DNA of 64,000 bases, taken from positions 597,001 to 661,000 of the forward strand of contig NZ_CP149510.1 of assembly GCF_040126305.1 (NCBI RefSeq), written 5' to 3'. Both the position numbers and the translations under genes were made by a program. Shown here one piece after another: positions 44,015 to 53,751 of this stretch; the stretch's first letter is position 1, and every line of letters starts with the position of its first letter. The notes below the pieces were generated by a model that saw only the letters and a list, made by a program, of their open reading frames with translations, was not told where the DNA came from and searched no databases. The DNA is from Pararhizobium sp. A13 (lineage in GTDB: Bacteria; Pseudomonadota; Alphaproteobacteria; Rhizobiales; Rhizobiaceae).

Positions 44015-45829
44015 TTAAGCCGCCCGCCGTGCATGCATCCCGGCGACTGCGGAAACCTGGAAACGCTCGGCAACGCGGTTCAGGTCCTGCACTTCATCGC
44101 TGAGTTCGCGGCACGCAGCGTTGGTCTGTTCGACCATCGCCGCATTCTGCTGGGTCATCTGGTCCATCCGGTGCAAGGCTGTATTGATGTCGGAAAGGGC
44201 GGCCGTTTGCTCTCCGGCGGCGGTAACGATTGCGCCGATGAGGCCGGTTACCTGCAGCACGTGTCCTTCGATGCCGGTCAGCGCGGCACCGGTCTGGTTG
44301 ACGAGTTGCACACCGCCGGCGACCTCGCGGGCCGAGGACTCGATGAGCGTCGTGATTTCCCGCGCCGCTTTTGCCGAACGGCCGGCCAGTTCGCGCACTT
44401 CCTGGGCGACGACCGCAAAGCCCTTGCCCGCATCGCCGGCCCGCGCGGCCTCGACACCGGCGTTCAGTGCAAGCAGGTTGGTCTGGAAGGCGATCTCGTC
44501 GATGACGGTGATGATCTGGCGAATCTGCGTCGACGAACCGGCGATCCGCTCCATGGCGGCAACAGCGTCCCGCACGACGAGGGCCGATTTCTCCGCGCCG
44601 TCTTTTGCCGCGGCCATCACCGTGCTTGCTTCACGCGCACGCTCCGAGGAGTTGCGCACCGTGACGGTGATTTCGTCAAAGGCCGACGCGGTTTGCTCGA
44701 GGGAAGCTGCCTGCAACTCCGTCCGTTTCGCCAGATCGTCGGTTGCACCGGCAATTTCGGAGGAATTGGTCCTCAGCCGCGCGGAGGTGTGCAGTACAGT
44801 GGAAATCGTCTCGGCCAGGCGTTCGACGCTGCCGTTGAACTCCGTCCGCAGCTCTTCGTAATCCGCGGCAAACGGCTGTTCGATGCGGACCGAAAGATCG
44901 CCGTTCGACAGGCGCTCCAGCCCGCGCGTCACCTGCTCGATCACCTGCAGGCGCCTTGCCTCCTCGGCATCCTTCTGACGGCCAAGAACGGCGTCACGCT
45001 CGTCCTGCTGCCGGCGCTCGTCGTCGGCGCGCGCGCGCGCATTGCGCCGCTCGATCGCCGCCTCGCGGAAGATGGCGACGGATTTTGCGACCGCGCCGAT
45101 CTCGTCCGAGCGGCCCGCATAGGGAACGTCCCGGCCATAGTCGCCGGCGGCAAGCGTCTGCATGTAGGACGACATCGCCGCCAGCGGCTGTACCGCACGG
45201 CGGCGGAAGAACCAAAGACCGGCAAGCAGCAGGAAAACGGAGGCGGTCGAGCTGATCAGGGCGGCAGCAGAAAGCACTGCGGTTTCGGCGGTGGCGCCCG
45301 CTTCCTGCTCTTTCAAAAATGCGTCGGCCATGGCGACGAGTTCGTTTACCGCAGTCTCGTGGTGATGGAAGCTCGTCTTGAGCTCTGCCAACGCTTGTCC
45401 GGCCGTGGCTGCGTCGCCGCCCTGGAGGGGGGCCACGAATTTTTTCTCCATGACCTCCCAATAGAGATCGCCCCGCGCCACGACGTCGTTTTCAAGTTTC
45501 GCCATCAGCGCGGCGGGGGCCGTCGAGGCTTTCCAGTAGACACGCCGATCATCGAAGGCTTTCTTCAATGCGGCGATCTTGTCGAGATTCGCCTTGGCAA
45601 ATTCGGGGTTCGCAGCCGCCTCCATCGCCAGCATATAGGACTCGACCGTGTACAGAGGCGGCGGCAGGATGTCCGCGATGAGATCCTTGCCGTAGATGAC
45701 TTGCGTATAGACGGGTCCGTTCACGCGCAATTTGTTGAAAGCATATGTCTTAATGCCGATGGACAGCACCAGACCGGCAACAACGATTGCGCCGAAAATC
45801 AAGAGCCCGCGAGCAATGGTGAGCTTCAT
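44015..45829 (-). CDS. Methyl-accepting chemotaxis protein
   Basis: 604 residues. An N-terminal helix ([22 protein letters not shown]), a periplasmic sensor of about 160 residues, a second helix ([20 protein letters not shown]), a HAMP domain with a linker rich in Arg/Glu/Gln, and the signalling hairpin [37 protein letters not shown] define the class. It signals to CheA/CheW. No C-terminal CheR-docking pentapeptide is seen (ends HARRAA). Its ligand is unknown. It converges on tal. Confidence 0.93.
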   Translation of the reverse strand: MKLTIARGLLIFGAIVVAGLVLSIGIKTYAFNKLRVNGPVYTQVIYGKDLIADILPPPLYTVESYMLAMEAAANPEFAKANLDKIAALKKAFDDRRVYWKASTAPAALMAKLENDVVARGDLYWEVMEKKFVAPLQGGDAATAGQALAELKTSFHHHETAVNELVAMADAFLKEQEAGATAETAVLSAAALISSTASVFLLLAGLWFFRRRAVQPLAAMSSYMQTLAAGDYGRDVPYAGRSDEIGAVAKSVAIFREAAIERRNARARADDERRQQDERDAVLGRQKDAEEARRLQVIEQVTRGLERLSNGDLSVRIEQPFAADYEELRTEFNGSVERLAETISTVLHTSARLRTNSSEIAGATDDLAKRTELQAASLEQTASAFDEITVTVRNSSERAREASTVMAAAKDGAEKSALVVRDAVAAMERIAGSSTQIRQIITVIDEIAFQTNLLALNAGVEAARAGDAGKGFAVVAQEVRELAGRSAKAAREITTLIESSAREVAGGVQLVNQTGAALTGIEGHVLQVTGLIGAIVTAAGEQTAALSDINTALHRMDQMTQQNAAMVEQTNAACRELSDEVQDLNRVAERFQVSAVAGMHARRAA

Positions 45830-45987
45830 ACAATCCTCCGATAAAACAGGCTGCTGCCGCGCGAAAGCGGCCCCGGCGACGGGACAATAATAAAATATCA
45901 GTTTGAAAGATTCCGGATTTCACCGGCGGGGACCGTTAGGCGTCATGCGGCCAGCCGCCCTCGGCAGGGGTAGCTACGGCAACGTCC

Positions 45988-46011
45988 TCATATAAACGTT
46001 AAATTATATGA
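45988..46011. promoter_or_regulatory. AT-rich 8-bp inverted repeat between the chemotaxis receptor and acyltransferase genes
   Basis: TCATATAA (45988-45995) and TTATATGA (46004-46011) are perfect arms around ACGTTAAA. The surrounding 45830-46140 gap is about 310 bases and, apart from a weak 32-codon frame, holds no gene. It may belong to the upstream region of the receptor gene. Confidence 0.4.
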
Positions 46012-46140
46012 TAATTGTTACGCCGTTATTAATCACGGGGAATTTATGCTTTCCTTACAGGTGCTTGTGGCCACGCCAGCTCCTTTGACAGGCATGATTT
46101 CCACGTCTTTGGAGGCGCGCGGCGATCTTCGCACTAAGGC

Positions 46141-47061
46141 CTAAGCGAGTGCTCGGCGAAGCATCAGCTCAAAGCGGGCATCACCATCCCGCGCCAGATC
46201 AAAGACCGTGTGTCGCTCCAGCGCCCGCGTCACCTCGGCCGGATCGCCATCGAGCGCATCCGGCCCGATGAGATTGCCGATGGTGAAGTCGAAGAGGTCG
46301 CCCTTTTTGTTCAGGAGTTCGTGGAACACCGTCATGTCGCGCAGCTCGGTTGACCATTTGGCAAGCCAATAGAACAGGCCGGAATTGCGCGCCGACATAT
46401 GGACCGGCAGGATCGGCAGGTTGTACTTGCGGGCAAAGCCAACGGCCGAAGTCTTCCACGGGCGCTCGTTGAGCTTGCCATCCGCCCAATAGGCGATGCG
46501 ACCCGAGGGGAAAAGCACGGTTGCCTTGCCTTCCGAGATCGCCCGGTTGGTAACCTGCAGCGTTTCGCGCGCCTTCAGCTTCGTCTTGTAATCCTCGCGC
46601 CATTCGACCGGAATGACCATTTCGACCAGGCGCGGATTGACGCGGATGGCATCGCGATTGGCGAAGAACATCATGTCGGGACGGCGCTGTTTCAGGAGAT
46701 TGAAGACGGCTACGCCGTCGGCAATCCCGGTCGGATGGTTGCTGACCAGCAGGAAGCCGCCCTTTTGCGGAATACGCTCTGCGTTGCGAACGCGGATATC
46801 GAGAGCGAGGATATCGCTCAAATACTGGAAGGCCTGATAGCCTGGCAGGTTGGCGACGCTATCGGCGAATTCGATCGCCTTGCGATAGTTCAGGACCGTA
46901 TAGAGAAACGGCCGCATCACCGGCCAAAGCGGATGCTTGACGATACGCTGTCCGCGCTCGGCAATCAGCGCATCGACGATATGGCCCGGCTGGCCCTGCG
47001 AAACCAGGGCGATTGCCTCCGCAAAATGCGTGAAACCGGTTGCCGAATCGCGTCTTGCCAT
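46141..47061 (-). CDS. Lysophospholipid acyltransferase-like protein
   Basis: 306 residues. The acyltransferase active-site box is SNHPTGIADGVAVFNLL near residue 105, and LFPSGRIAYWADGKL plus PILPVHMSARNSG follow, typical of LPLAT/PlsC-like enzymes that also include OlsA-like and 'putative hemolysin' acyltransferases. It probably transfers acyl chains to a lysolipid at the inner face of the membrane. The ATG at 47059-47061 has GGCGGGAT upstream; a longer start at 47127 is possible. It is divergent from xerC. Confidence 0.8.
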   Translation of the reverse strand: MARRDSATGFTHFAEAIALVSQGQPGHIVDALIAERGQRIVKHPLWPVMRPFLYTVLNYRKAIEFADSVANLPGYQAFQYLSDILALDIRVRNAERIPQKGGFLLVSNHPTGIADGVAVFNLLKQRRPDMMFFANRDAIRVNPRLVEMVIPVEWREDYKTKLKARETLQVTNRAISEGKATVLFPSGRIAYWADGKLNERPWKTSAVGFARKYNLPILPVHMSARNSGLFYWLAKWSTELRDMTVFHELLNKKGDLFDFTIGNLIGPDALDGDPAEVTRALERHTVFDLARDGDARFELMLRRALA

Positions 47062-47207
47062 CTTTATCCCGCCTCGTCCGCCCTCAGCTATCGCAGTTGA
47101 ATATGATCCCAACATGACAATTTCCAAGGGCCATTAGGAAAAACATAACGGCATCCGGCGCAGAGTTGCGACAACCAGACATCAGGCCAGACATCAGGAA
47201 AGCAAGC

Positions 47208-48143
47208 GTGAACGAACTGCTGATCATCGGCCATCCGGAACTGATGGAGGAGCGCCAGCGCTGGCTGTCGGGGCTGAGCCGGGAGCGGCGCCTGTCGGAC
47301 AAGACCGTCGAAGCCTATGAGCGCGACACGCGGCAGTTCCTGCATTTTCTGACAGGACATCTGGCCGGCCCGGCGCGCTTGAGCGACATCAGTTCCCTGC
47401 GACCGGCCGATCTGCGCGGCTTTCTCGCGGCGCGACGCAGAGACGGCGCGGGGGCGAGAACGCTCGGCAGGGGGCTTGCGGGACTTCGCTCCTTCCTGCG
47501 GCATCTGGAAAAGAAAGGGCTTGCCAATGCAGCGGGAGCTGCTGCCGTTCGCTCACCGAAACAACCGAAGTCGCTGCCGAAACCGCTGACCGACAAGGAC
47601 GCGTTGACCGTTGTCACCAGCGAGGCGCAGCTTGCCGACGAGCCCTGGATCGCCACGCGCAACGCCGCCGTGCTCACCCTGCTTTACGGCTGCGGCCTGC
47701 GCATTTCCGAGGCGCTCGACCTGACACCATCAGATTTTTCAGGCGCGCCGACGGCGTTGCGCATACACGGCAAGGGTGGCAAGACCCGCGTGGTGCCGCT
47801 GATCGCAGCAGCCATCGATGCCGTGCGGGCATACGAAAAACTCTGCCCTTATCCGCTCGCGCAGGACGGCCCGCTGTTTCGCGGCGCCAAGGGTGGCAAG
47901 CTGCAGGCGGCGATCATCCAGCGCGATATGCAGAGGCTGCGCGGTGCGCTCGGCCTGCCGGATACAGCGACGCCGCATGCGCTGCGCCACTCCTTCGCCA
48001 CGCATCTTCTGGCGGGCGGCGGCGATCTTCGGACCATCCAGGAACTGCTCGGCCATGCCAGCCTCTCGACCACCCAGGTCTACACCGGCGTCGATTCGGC
48101 AAGGTTGCTGGAAATCTACGACCGGGCGCATCCGCGCGCCTGA
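47208..48143 (+). CDS. xerC: XerC tyrosine recombinase
   Basis: 311 residues from GTG (47208-47210), preceded by AGGAAAG. The N-terminal SAM-like domain and the catalytic set are complete: Arg in GLRISEALDL, Lys in HGKGGKTR, HALRHSFATHLL, LGHASLSTTQVYTG with the Tyr nucleophile. It resolves chromosome dimers at dif with XerD. No dif-like site is evident nearby. A longer frame to 47166 needs a TTG. Confidence 0.92.
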   Translation: MNELLIIGHPELMEERQRWLSGLSRERRLSDKTVEAYERDTRQFLHFLTGHLAGPARLSDISSLRPADLRGFLAARRRDGAGARTLGRGLAGLRSFLRHLEKKGLANAAGAAAVRSPKQPKSLPKPLTDKDALTVVTSEAQLADEPWIATRNAAVLTLLYGCGLRISEALDLTPSDFSGAPTALRIHGKGGKTRVVPLIAAAIDAVRAYEKLCPYPLAQDGPLFRGAKGGKLQAAIIQRDMQRLRGALGLPDTATPHALRHSFATHLLAGGGDLRTIQELLGHASLSTTQVYTGVDSARLLEIYDRAHPRA

Positions 48144-48243
48144 ATTTCGCCTTCGTCGGAGCATTAACCAGCTTTGTTAAACGTGCCGTGAGGCTTGCAC
48201 GGTTAGGGTCGGTGCGATGAGCCTATCGTAAACAGGATCGACA

Positions 48244-49326
48244 ATGTTTCAGCATTTGCCAAAGCCGGCACGCGCCATGGCGGGAAAATTCGGCGACAAT
48301 ATCCTCGCCCTGATCGCAACGCTGCATGTGCTGTTTGCTCTCAGCCTGATTGTCACGCTTCTCTCCCTCTCGCCGGCCCATGCGGCGCAGGATGCCTGTG
48401 GCGGCAAGAACCTGATCGCCGACATGCGGGCGTCGGACCCGGCGCGGTTTGCGGCGCTTGAAAAGGAAGCCGCCGCCGTGCCGAACGGCAGGGGCATCTT
48501 CTGGAAAATCAAGAAGGCGGGGCTCGCGCCCTCTTACCTGCTCGGCACCATGCATGTCACCGATCCGCGCGTGCTCGCCATGCCGAAGGGTGCAAGCGAG
48601 GCGTATGAAACCGCAAAGACCGTGATCGTCGAATCCGACGAGATCGTTGACGACCGCAAGGCGGCCGCGGCTCTGCTGATGCGGCCGGAACTGACCATGT
48701 TCACCGACGGCAGGTCGATCAAGGACTTTCTCGAGGCCGACGAACAGGAAAAACTGACGGCCGGCCTGAAGCGGCGCGGCATTCCGCTGACGCTGGTTGC
48801 GAAGATGAAGCCCTGGATGATCGCCAGCTTCGTCGCCCTTCCCGCCTGCGAGCTGAGCCGCAAGGCGGCCGGCGCCTCGTTCCTCGACAAGAAACTGGCG
48901 GAGGATGCGCTGAAACAGGGCAAGGCGCTCAAGGGGCTGGAAACGCTGGTGGAGCAGCTGAAGGCGATGGATGCGCTGCCGGTGCAGTTTCATCTGGATG
49001 CGCTGATCGAGACGCTTGATCTCGGCGACACCGTTGCCGACGTGATGGAGACGACGACGGAACTCTATCTGACCGGCGATACGGGCATGGTCATGCCGCT
49101 GATGAAGGCCGTTTCGGAAGAGAAGTCGCCCGACAGCAGCACCGACTACGCGGATTTCGAGCAACGCATTGTTATCGACCGCAACAAGACCATGGCAAGC
49201 CGTGCCAAGCCGATCCTCGACGGCGGCAGCGTCTTCATGGCCGTGGGCGCGCTTCACCTGCCGGGAAATGAGGGCGTGATCGAACTGTTGCGCAAGGACG
49301 GTTTCACAATCACTGCGGTCGACTGA
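48244..49326 (+). CDS. TraB/GumN-family protein
   Basis: 360 residues. An N-terminal hydrophobic helix (IATLHVLFALSLIVTLLSLSPAHAAQ) acts as a signal peptide or anchor. The two GXXH motifs of the TIKI/TraB/GumN family are present, LLGTMHVTDPR early and VGALHLPGNEG near the end, which bind metal in a protease-like fold. The bacterial substrate is unknown. It lies about 100 bases after xerC, and a short TTAACCAGC..GTTAA dyad sits in that gap. Confidence 0.85.
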   Translation: MFQHLPKPARAMAGKFGDNILALIATLHVLFALSLIVTLLSLSPAHAAQDACGGKNLIADMRASDPARFAALEKEAAAVPNGRGIFWKIKKAGLAPSYLLGTMHVTDPRVLAMPKGASEAYETAKTVIVESDEIVDDRKAAAALLMRPELTMFTDGRSIKDFLEADEQEKLTAGLKRRGIPLTLVAKMKPWMIASFVALPACELSRKAAGASFLDKKLAEDALKQGKALKGLETLVEQLKAMDALPVQFHLDALIETLDLGDTVADVMETTTELYLTGDTGMVMPLMKAVSEEKSPDSSTDYADFEQRIVIDRNKTMASRAKPILDGGSVFMAVGALHLPGNEGVIELLRKDGFTITAVD

Positions 49327-49412
49327 AGACCTGCGAATACCGCCAGCTGCGGCGCATACCCGCCGTGCCGATTTGCTTGCGTGGGCGGAAACCGGTGCCG
49401 GCCTGATCAAAC

Positions 49413-49451
49413 CTCCCGGCAAATCCACCAGTGGATCTTTTCGTCCGGGAG
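49413..49451. terminator. Nested hairpin terminator between converging genes
   Basis: Outer arms CTCCCGG (49413-49419) and CCGGGAG (49445-49451); inner arms ATCCAC (49423-49428) and GTGGAT (49431-49436), followed by CTTTT on the plus strand. It can serve both the TraB-like and EF-hand genes. Confidence 0.6.
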
Positions 49452-49475
49452 GATCGTGTACCGTGAGGCAGCAGT

Positions 49476-49829
49476 TTACTGCAGATTGCCGTCCCCGCTG
49501 CGATCGGCCGCGGTGAAGTCATTCATGACCCGATCCATGAATTCGCTCTGGCCAACGACACCGTCACGGTTGGCGTCGCTGAGGGCGAATTGCTGGGTGG
49601 TCAAGACCTTGTTCACTTCGGCAGCTTGCAAGCTGCCATCCTTGTTCTTGTCCAGGCTTGTGAACGCCGTCGTCATGAAGACCTGATATTCCGAGCGTTC
49701 GACGGTCCCGTTGGAATTGCTGTCAAGCCGGTCCTTCTGCCCCTGGTACATGGACGCCGTCTGGTCCTGCGCGCCAGCCAAAACGGTCTGGCACAGGAGG
49801 AATGTCGCGATCATGGCTGCCTTTTTCAT
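49476..49829 (-). CDS. Periplasmic EF-hand calcium-binding protein
   Basis: 117 residues with a signal peptide (MKKAAMIATFLLCQTVLAGA). EF-hand loops can be seen as DSNSNGTVERSE, DKNKDGSLQAAE and DANRDGVVGQSE, and a fourth begins DRSGDGNLQ but the protein stops before its last Glu. ATG 49827-49829 is preceded by GCGAGG at 8 bases. Calcium binding is expected; partners are unknown. Confidence 0.87.
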   Translation of the reverse strand: MKKAAMIATFLLCQTVLAGAQDQTASMYQGQKDRLDSNSNGTVERSEYQVFMTTAFTSLDKNKDGSLQAAEVNKVLTTQQFALSDANRDGVVGQSEFMDRVMNDFTAADRSGDGNLQ

Positions 49830-49848
49830 GGTCAAGACCTCGCCTCCG

Positions 49849-50097
49849 TTACATACATGTCAAGCGGTTGCCGAGGAAACCTCCGAGGCCGATGCCGCCG
49901 CCGATCGCGGCGATCTGACCCGATCCGGCGCCGATCGTGCTTCCGATCAGACCACCGACGATCGCGCCTCCAACCGTTCCGGCAACGCAGCCGAATTCGG
50001 CGTTGCGATCCGCGACCGCCTGGGATGTTGGTGTTGACTGACAGGCGGACAGCGCCAAGCACCCGGCGAACAGGACAGTGACTGTACGTTTGCTCAT
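49849..50097 (-). CDS. Glycine-zipper lipoprotein
   Basis: 82 residues. A lipobox (LFAGCLALSAC, Cys near residue 20) marks a lipoprotein. The rest has GTVGGAIVGGLIGSTIGAGSGQ, a glycine zipper as in the Rickettsia 17-kDa antigen type, which inserts in the outer membrane. GGAGGAAG stands just before the ATG. It is 19 bases upstream of the EF-hand gene on the same strand, so the two may be co-transcribed. Confidence 0.83.
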   Translation of the reverse strand: MSKRTVTVLFAGCLALSACQSTPTSQAVADRNAEFGCVAGTVGGAIVGGLIGSTIGAGSGQIAAIGGGIGLGGFLGNRLTCM

Positions 50098-50643
50098 TTC
50101 TTCCTCCACAATTTCCACGCGAATCCTATTTGAACTGGTGGATGTGCTGGTCTGCTGCCCGGATAAAAATAAGCTTTCGGCGCCTCGACTTGTAAAAAGG
50201 CGCTCGTGTCAGGTCAAACAAATTGGCTCGCCAGCAAGCATGTAGCATCGGGGCGGCAGAGCGTGACGATTTCACACGCCGTACGGTATTGCAGGTCTCC
50301 AAAGGGACCTGCTCCCATACTACAACTGGGCATCCATCATGACAACTCTTTGCATCTGCCGACCATCGAATGCCTTCGAACCTTGGCATACCCGATAGCC
50401 GCCGTATTGGAACAGCGAGGGTTCGCGCTTGAGTGCCGTCCGATGCAAAAATCGTTGCAAATCGGCTCATCGCTACGCACGCAAAGCACCACACACTTGC
50501 ACCCGCGCCGTCTCTCTGCCTTTTTGCAGACATAACCTGCGGCGGCCTGATTCGCGCCCGCTCCGCTTCGCATTCTTGTTGCAGCTCCCGGAACGCGCTT
50601 CCATACGTGCCGGGGCAGCGACCACGTCCAAGGAGATGACGAG
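50098..50643. other. Gene-free stretch upstream of ftsZ2
   Basis: About 545 bases with only short, unconvincing frames. It must carry the promoters of the divergent lipoprotein gene and ftsZ2. I see no tRNA, clear repeat or terminator. Confidence 0.5.
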
Positions 50644-51669
50644 ATGTCAGAGATCAAGAAACCCGTGATTTCGGAGATGAGACCGAAGATCACTGTCATC
50701 GGCGTCGGCGGCGGCGGCGGCAACGCCATCAACAACATGATCGCCGAAGGCCTTCAGGGCGCCGACTTCGTTGCCGCCAACACGGATGCGCAGGCGCTCA
50801 CCATGTCGAAGGCGCCGCGGCTGATCCAGCTTGGCGCGCAGGTGACCGAAGGGCTCGGCGCCGGCTCGCTGCCGGAAGTCGGCCGCGCGGCGGCGGAAGA
50901 ATCGATCGACGAGATCATGGATCATCTTGGCGGCACGCATATGTGCTTCGTCACCGCCGGCATGGGCGGTGGCACGGGAACGGGCGCCGCCCCAGTGATC
51001 GCCGCCGCCGCCCGCAAGGCCGGTATCCTGACCGTCGGCGTCGTCACCAAGCCGTTCAGCTTCGAAGGCAAGCGGCGTATGCAGGCAGCCGAGGAAGGCA
51101 TCGAACGGCTGCGCGAAGCGGCCGACACCGTGATCGTCATCCCCAATCAGAACCTCTTCCGTATCGCCGATGCGAAGACCACCTTTGCCGATGCCTTCGT
51201 CATCGCCGACCGCGTTCTCTATTCGGGTGTCGGCTGCATCACCGACCTGATCGTCAAGGAAGGCCTGATCAACCTCGACTTCGCCGACGTCAAATCGGTG
51301 ATGAAGGGCATGGGCCGGGCAATGATGGGAACCGGCGAAGCGATCGGCGACGGCCGCGCCTCCAAGGCTGCCGAGGCGGCGATCGCCAATCCGCTGCTCA
51401 GCGAAGTGTCGATGAAGGGCGCCAAGGGCGTACTGATCTCGATTTCCGGCGGCTCCGACATGACGCTGTTCGAAGTGGACGAGGCAGCGACCCGCATTCG
51501 CGAGGAGGTCTACGAGGACGCCGACATCGTCGTCGGCGCAATCTTCGACAAGGGCCTGGACGGCGTGTTCCGCGTTTCGGTCGTGGCCACAGGGCTCGAT
51601 CAGCACGCGCCGGGCAGCGAAGTTTCGACCATCGCGACACAGCCGGCGCAGGCGCGGACACTGCAATAA
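50644..51669 (+). CDS. ftsZ2: FtsZ2, short second FtsZ-type tubulin GTPase
   Basis: 341 residues. The tubulin signature [26 protein letters not shown] and NTDAQAL are all present, so it should bind GTP and polymerise. It stops soon after the core ([31 protein letters not shown]) and lacks the long linker and the C-terminal peptide that binds FtsA/ZipA in ordinary FtsZ. A short second FtsZ is known in S. meliloti and Agrobacterium. CAAGGAG precedes the ATG. The main dcw ftsZ is not in the window. Confidence 0.93.
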   Translation: MSEIKKPVISEMRPKITVIGVGGGGGNAINNMIAEGLQGADFVAANTDAQALTMSKAPRLIQLGAQVTEGLGAGSLPEVGRAAAEESIDEIMDHLGGTHMCFVTAGMGGGTGTGAAPVIAAAARKAGILTVGVVTKPFSFEGKRRMQAAEEGIERLREAADTVIVIPNQNLFRIADAKTTFADAFVIADRVLYSGVGCITDLIVKEGLINLDFADVKSVMKGMGRAMMGTGEAIGDGRASKAAEAAIANPLLSEVSMKGAKGVLISISGGSDMTLFEVDEAATRIREEVYEDADIVVGAIFDKGLDGVFRVSVVATGLDQHAPGSEVSTIATQPAQARTLQ

Positions 51670-51682
51670 GCCAAAAGGGCTT

Positions 51683-51712
51683 CCGAGCGGGCGGCAAGCG
51701 CTTCCCGCTCGG
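51683..51712 (+). terminator. Hairpin after ftsZ2
   Basis: CCGAGCGGG (51683-51691) and CCCGCTCGG (51704-51712) form a perfect 9-bp stem with a 12-base loop. No T-run follows, so the terminator call is moderate. Confidence 0.5.
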
Positions 51713-51733
51713 GCGACGAAAGCTTGTTGAGAG

Positions 51734-52234
51734 CTATCCGTTCGCCTGGACCGCGGGGCGGGACAACCGCTGCAGCATCGTGCGGACGATCAACCGGTGG
51801 AAGGGCGTGATCACGGCGATGTAGATCTTGCCCATAAGGATTTTTCGGTAGACCAGCGTCGTCACGCTGACGATCTGTTCCGCATCTCCGACTTGACGAA
51901 TATCCGCGACGATGCGGAAATCCAGATGGGTGTCATCGAAGCCGAGGACAATCTGTTCGTCCGACCGGGATAGGACAGGAAAGAAGCCGATCATATCCTG
52001 CGGGGTTGCCGGATGATGACCAGAGCCCTTCAGGCCGAAGGGGCTGACCATCGCATTGCGCAGCCACATCAAGGCGCGGACCCAGGCTGGAAAATCACCC
52101 AATGTTTGCTCGGCGGCGGATGTGGCCGTCAGTGCCTTGCCCTGAACCCACAATTCATAACAATCCGCCCAGTCGGCATTAGGCAGCGCCGGATGCGGCA
52201 AGGTGACGGGGACTGGATGATTGCGCGGCACCAT
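51734..52234 (-). CDS. DUF2867-like protein of unknown function
   Basis: 166 residues. It begins MVPRNHPVPVTLPHPALPNADWADCYELWV and contains FDDTHLDFRIVADIRQ and YIAVITPFHRLIVRTML, a pattern I associate with the DUF2867 family (a SRPBCC-like fold). GGGAGAG stands 8 bases before the ATG. It converges with ftsZ2, and a hairpin separates it from lpdA upstream. No function can be assigned. Confidence 0.7.
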   Translation of the reverse strand: MVPRNHPVPVTLPHPALPNADWADCYELWVQGKALTATSAAEQTLGDFPAWVRALMWLRNAMVSPFGLKGSGHHPATPQDMIGFFPVLSRSDEQIVLGFDDTHLDFRIVADIRQVGDAEQIVSVTTLVYRKILMGKIYIAVITPFHRLIVRTMLQRLSRPAVQANG

Positions 52235-52284
52235 CGGCGTGCTCTCCCTGGATGCGACGATGGTAGGCCGCCCGACGGTGAGGT

Positions 52285-52315
52285 GCAAAGGGGCTGATTG
52301 TCACGGCCCCTTTGC
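52285..52315 (-). terminator. Hairpin terminating the TCA-cycle operon after lpdA
   Basis: GCAAAGGGGC (52285-52294) and GCCCCTTTGC (52306-52315) form a perfect 10-bp stem 8 bases past the lpdA stop. There is no T-run. Confidence 0.65.
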
Positions 52316-52322
52316 CTGTTCA

Positions 52323-53729
52323 TTACATATGGATCGGCTTTGCGAAGGTCGACAGAGCCGCTTCCTTGACCGCTTCCGACATGGTCGGGTGGGCGTGGCA
52401 GGTGCGGCCGAGGTCTTCCGAGGAGCCGCCGAATTCCATCAGAACGGCGATTTCATGGATCATCTCGCCGGCACCGAAGCCGACGATGTGACCGCCGAGA
52501 ACGCGGTCGGTGGCCTGATCGGCGAGGATCTTGACGAAGCCGTCGGTGGCCAGCATGGCGCGGGCGCGGCCGTTGGCGGTGAACGGGAACTTGCCGACCT
52601 TGTAGGCGATGCCTGCCGCCTTCAGCTCTTCCTCGGTCTTGCCGACGGAGGCCACTTCCGGCTGGGTGTAGACGACGCTCGGGATGACGTCATAGTTCAC
52701 GTGGCCTGCCTGGCCGGCGATGATCTCGGCAACGGCGACACCCTCGTCTTCCGCCTTGTGGGCGAGCATCGGGCCGCGCACGACGTCGCCGATCGCATAG
52801 ATGCCAGGAATGCTGGTCTGGAAATGGTTGTTGATCTCGACGCGGCCGCGCGTATCCATGACGACGCCGGCCTTGGCGAGGCCGAGGCCATCGGTGAACG
52901 GCTTGCGGCCGGTGGCGATCAGGACGACATCGGCATCGATCGTCGCCGCATCGCCGCCCTTGACCGGCTCGAAGGTCACCTTCGCGCCGGCGCCCGACTT
53001 TTCAACGCCGGTCACTTTCGCGCCGAGCTTGATATCGACGCCCTGCTTGGCAAGCATGCGCTGGAACTGCTTGGCGACTTCGCCGTCCATGCCGCCGAGG
53101 ATCATGTCGAGATACTCGACCACGGTCACCTTGGCGCCGAGGCGCGACCAGACCGAACCGAGCTCGAGGCCGATGACGCCGCCGCCGACGACGACCATGG
53201 TGGCAGGAACCTTCTCCAGCGCGATCCCGCCGGTGGAGGAGATGATGACCTTCTCGTCGATCTCGACCTGGACGCCCGGAATGCCGGCAACATCGGAGCC
53301 GGTGGCGATGACGATGTTCTTCGTCTCGATGACCTGCTCTTCGCCCTTGTCGTTGGTGACGGAGACCTTGCCTTCGCCAAGAACCTTGCCGGTGCCCTGG
53401 AACGCATCGATCTTGTTCTTCTTGAACAGGAAGGCGACGCCGTCGACGTTCGACTTTACCGTCGCATCCTTGTGGGCGAGCATCTTCTCAAGGTTCAGCT
53501 TCGGAGCCGGCACCTCGACGCCGAGCGCATCGATGCCATGAGCGGTCTGGTGGAAGACTTCCGAGGCATGCAGCAGGGCCTTCGAGGGAATGCAGCCGAC
53601 GTTCAAGCAGGTGCCGCCATAGGTGGCGCGCTTTTCGATGACGCCGACCTTCAGGCCGAGCTGGGCTGCCTTGATGGCGCAGACATAGCCGCCGGGTCCG
53701 GTGCCGATAACAATGAGATCATAAGCCAT
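52323..53729 (-). CDS. lpdA: Dihydrolipoyl dehydrogenase (E3)
   Basis: 468 residues. FAD motif LIVIGTGPGGYVCAIKAAQLG, redox disulfide GGTCLNVGCIPSK, NAD motif VVGGGVIGLELGSVWSRLG, and the C-terminal His-Glu active site (CHAHPTMSEAV). It re-oxidises lipoamide of the SucAB complex and possibly of other 2-oxo acid dehydrogenases. It is the last gene of the operon headed by mdh, 22 bases after an SDR gene. Confidence 0.95.
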   Translation of the reverse strand: MAYDLIVIGTGPGGYVCAIKAAQLGLKVGVIEKRATYGGTCLNVGCIPSKALLHASEVFHQTAHGIDALGVEVPAPKLNLEKMLAHKDATVKSNVDGVAFLFKKNKIDAFQGTGKVLGEGKVSVTNDKGEEQVIETKNIVIATGSDVAGIPGVQVEIDEKVIISSTGGIALEKVPATMVVVGGGVIGLELGSVWSRLGAKVTVVEYLDMILGGMDGEVAKQFQRMLAKQGVDIKLGAKVTGVEKSGAGAKVTFEPVKGGDAATIDADVVLIATGRKPFTDGLGLAKAGVVMDTRGRVEINNHFQTSIPGIYAIGDVVRGPMLAHKAEDEGVAVAEIIAGQAGHVNYDVIPSVVYTQPEVASVGKTEEELKAAGIAYKVGKFPFTANGRARAMLATDGFVKILADQATDRVLGGHIVGFGAGEMIHEIAVLMEFGGSSEDLGRTCHAHPTMSEAVKEAALSTFAKPIHM

Positions 53730-53751
53730 GAATGGTCCTTCCTGAGAGCGG

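Noticed and set aside
46046..46144. 32-codon plus-strand frame with a weak ribosome site (MLSLQVLVATPAPLTG...)
   Set aside because: Too short, with no homologue recognised, and it ends inside the convergent acyltransferase stop. Possible but unsupported.
48160..48185. TTAA..TTAA pair upstream of the TraB-like gene as a CtrA site
   Set aside because: The spacing is 9 bases, not the 7 of the CtrA consensus TTAA-N7-TTAA.
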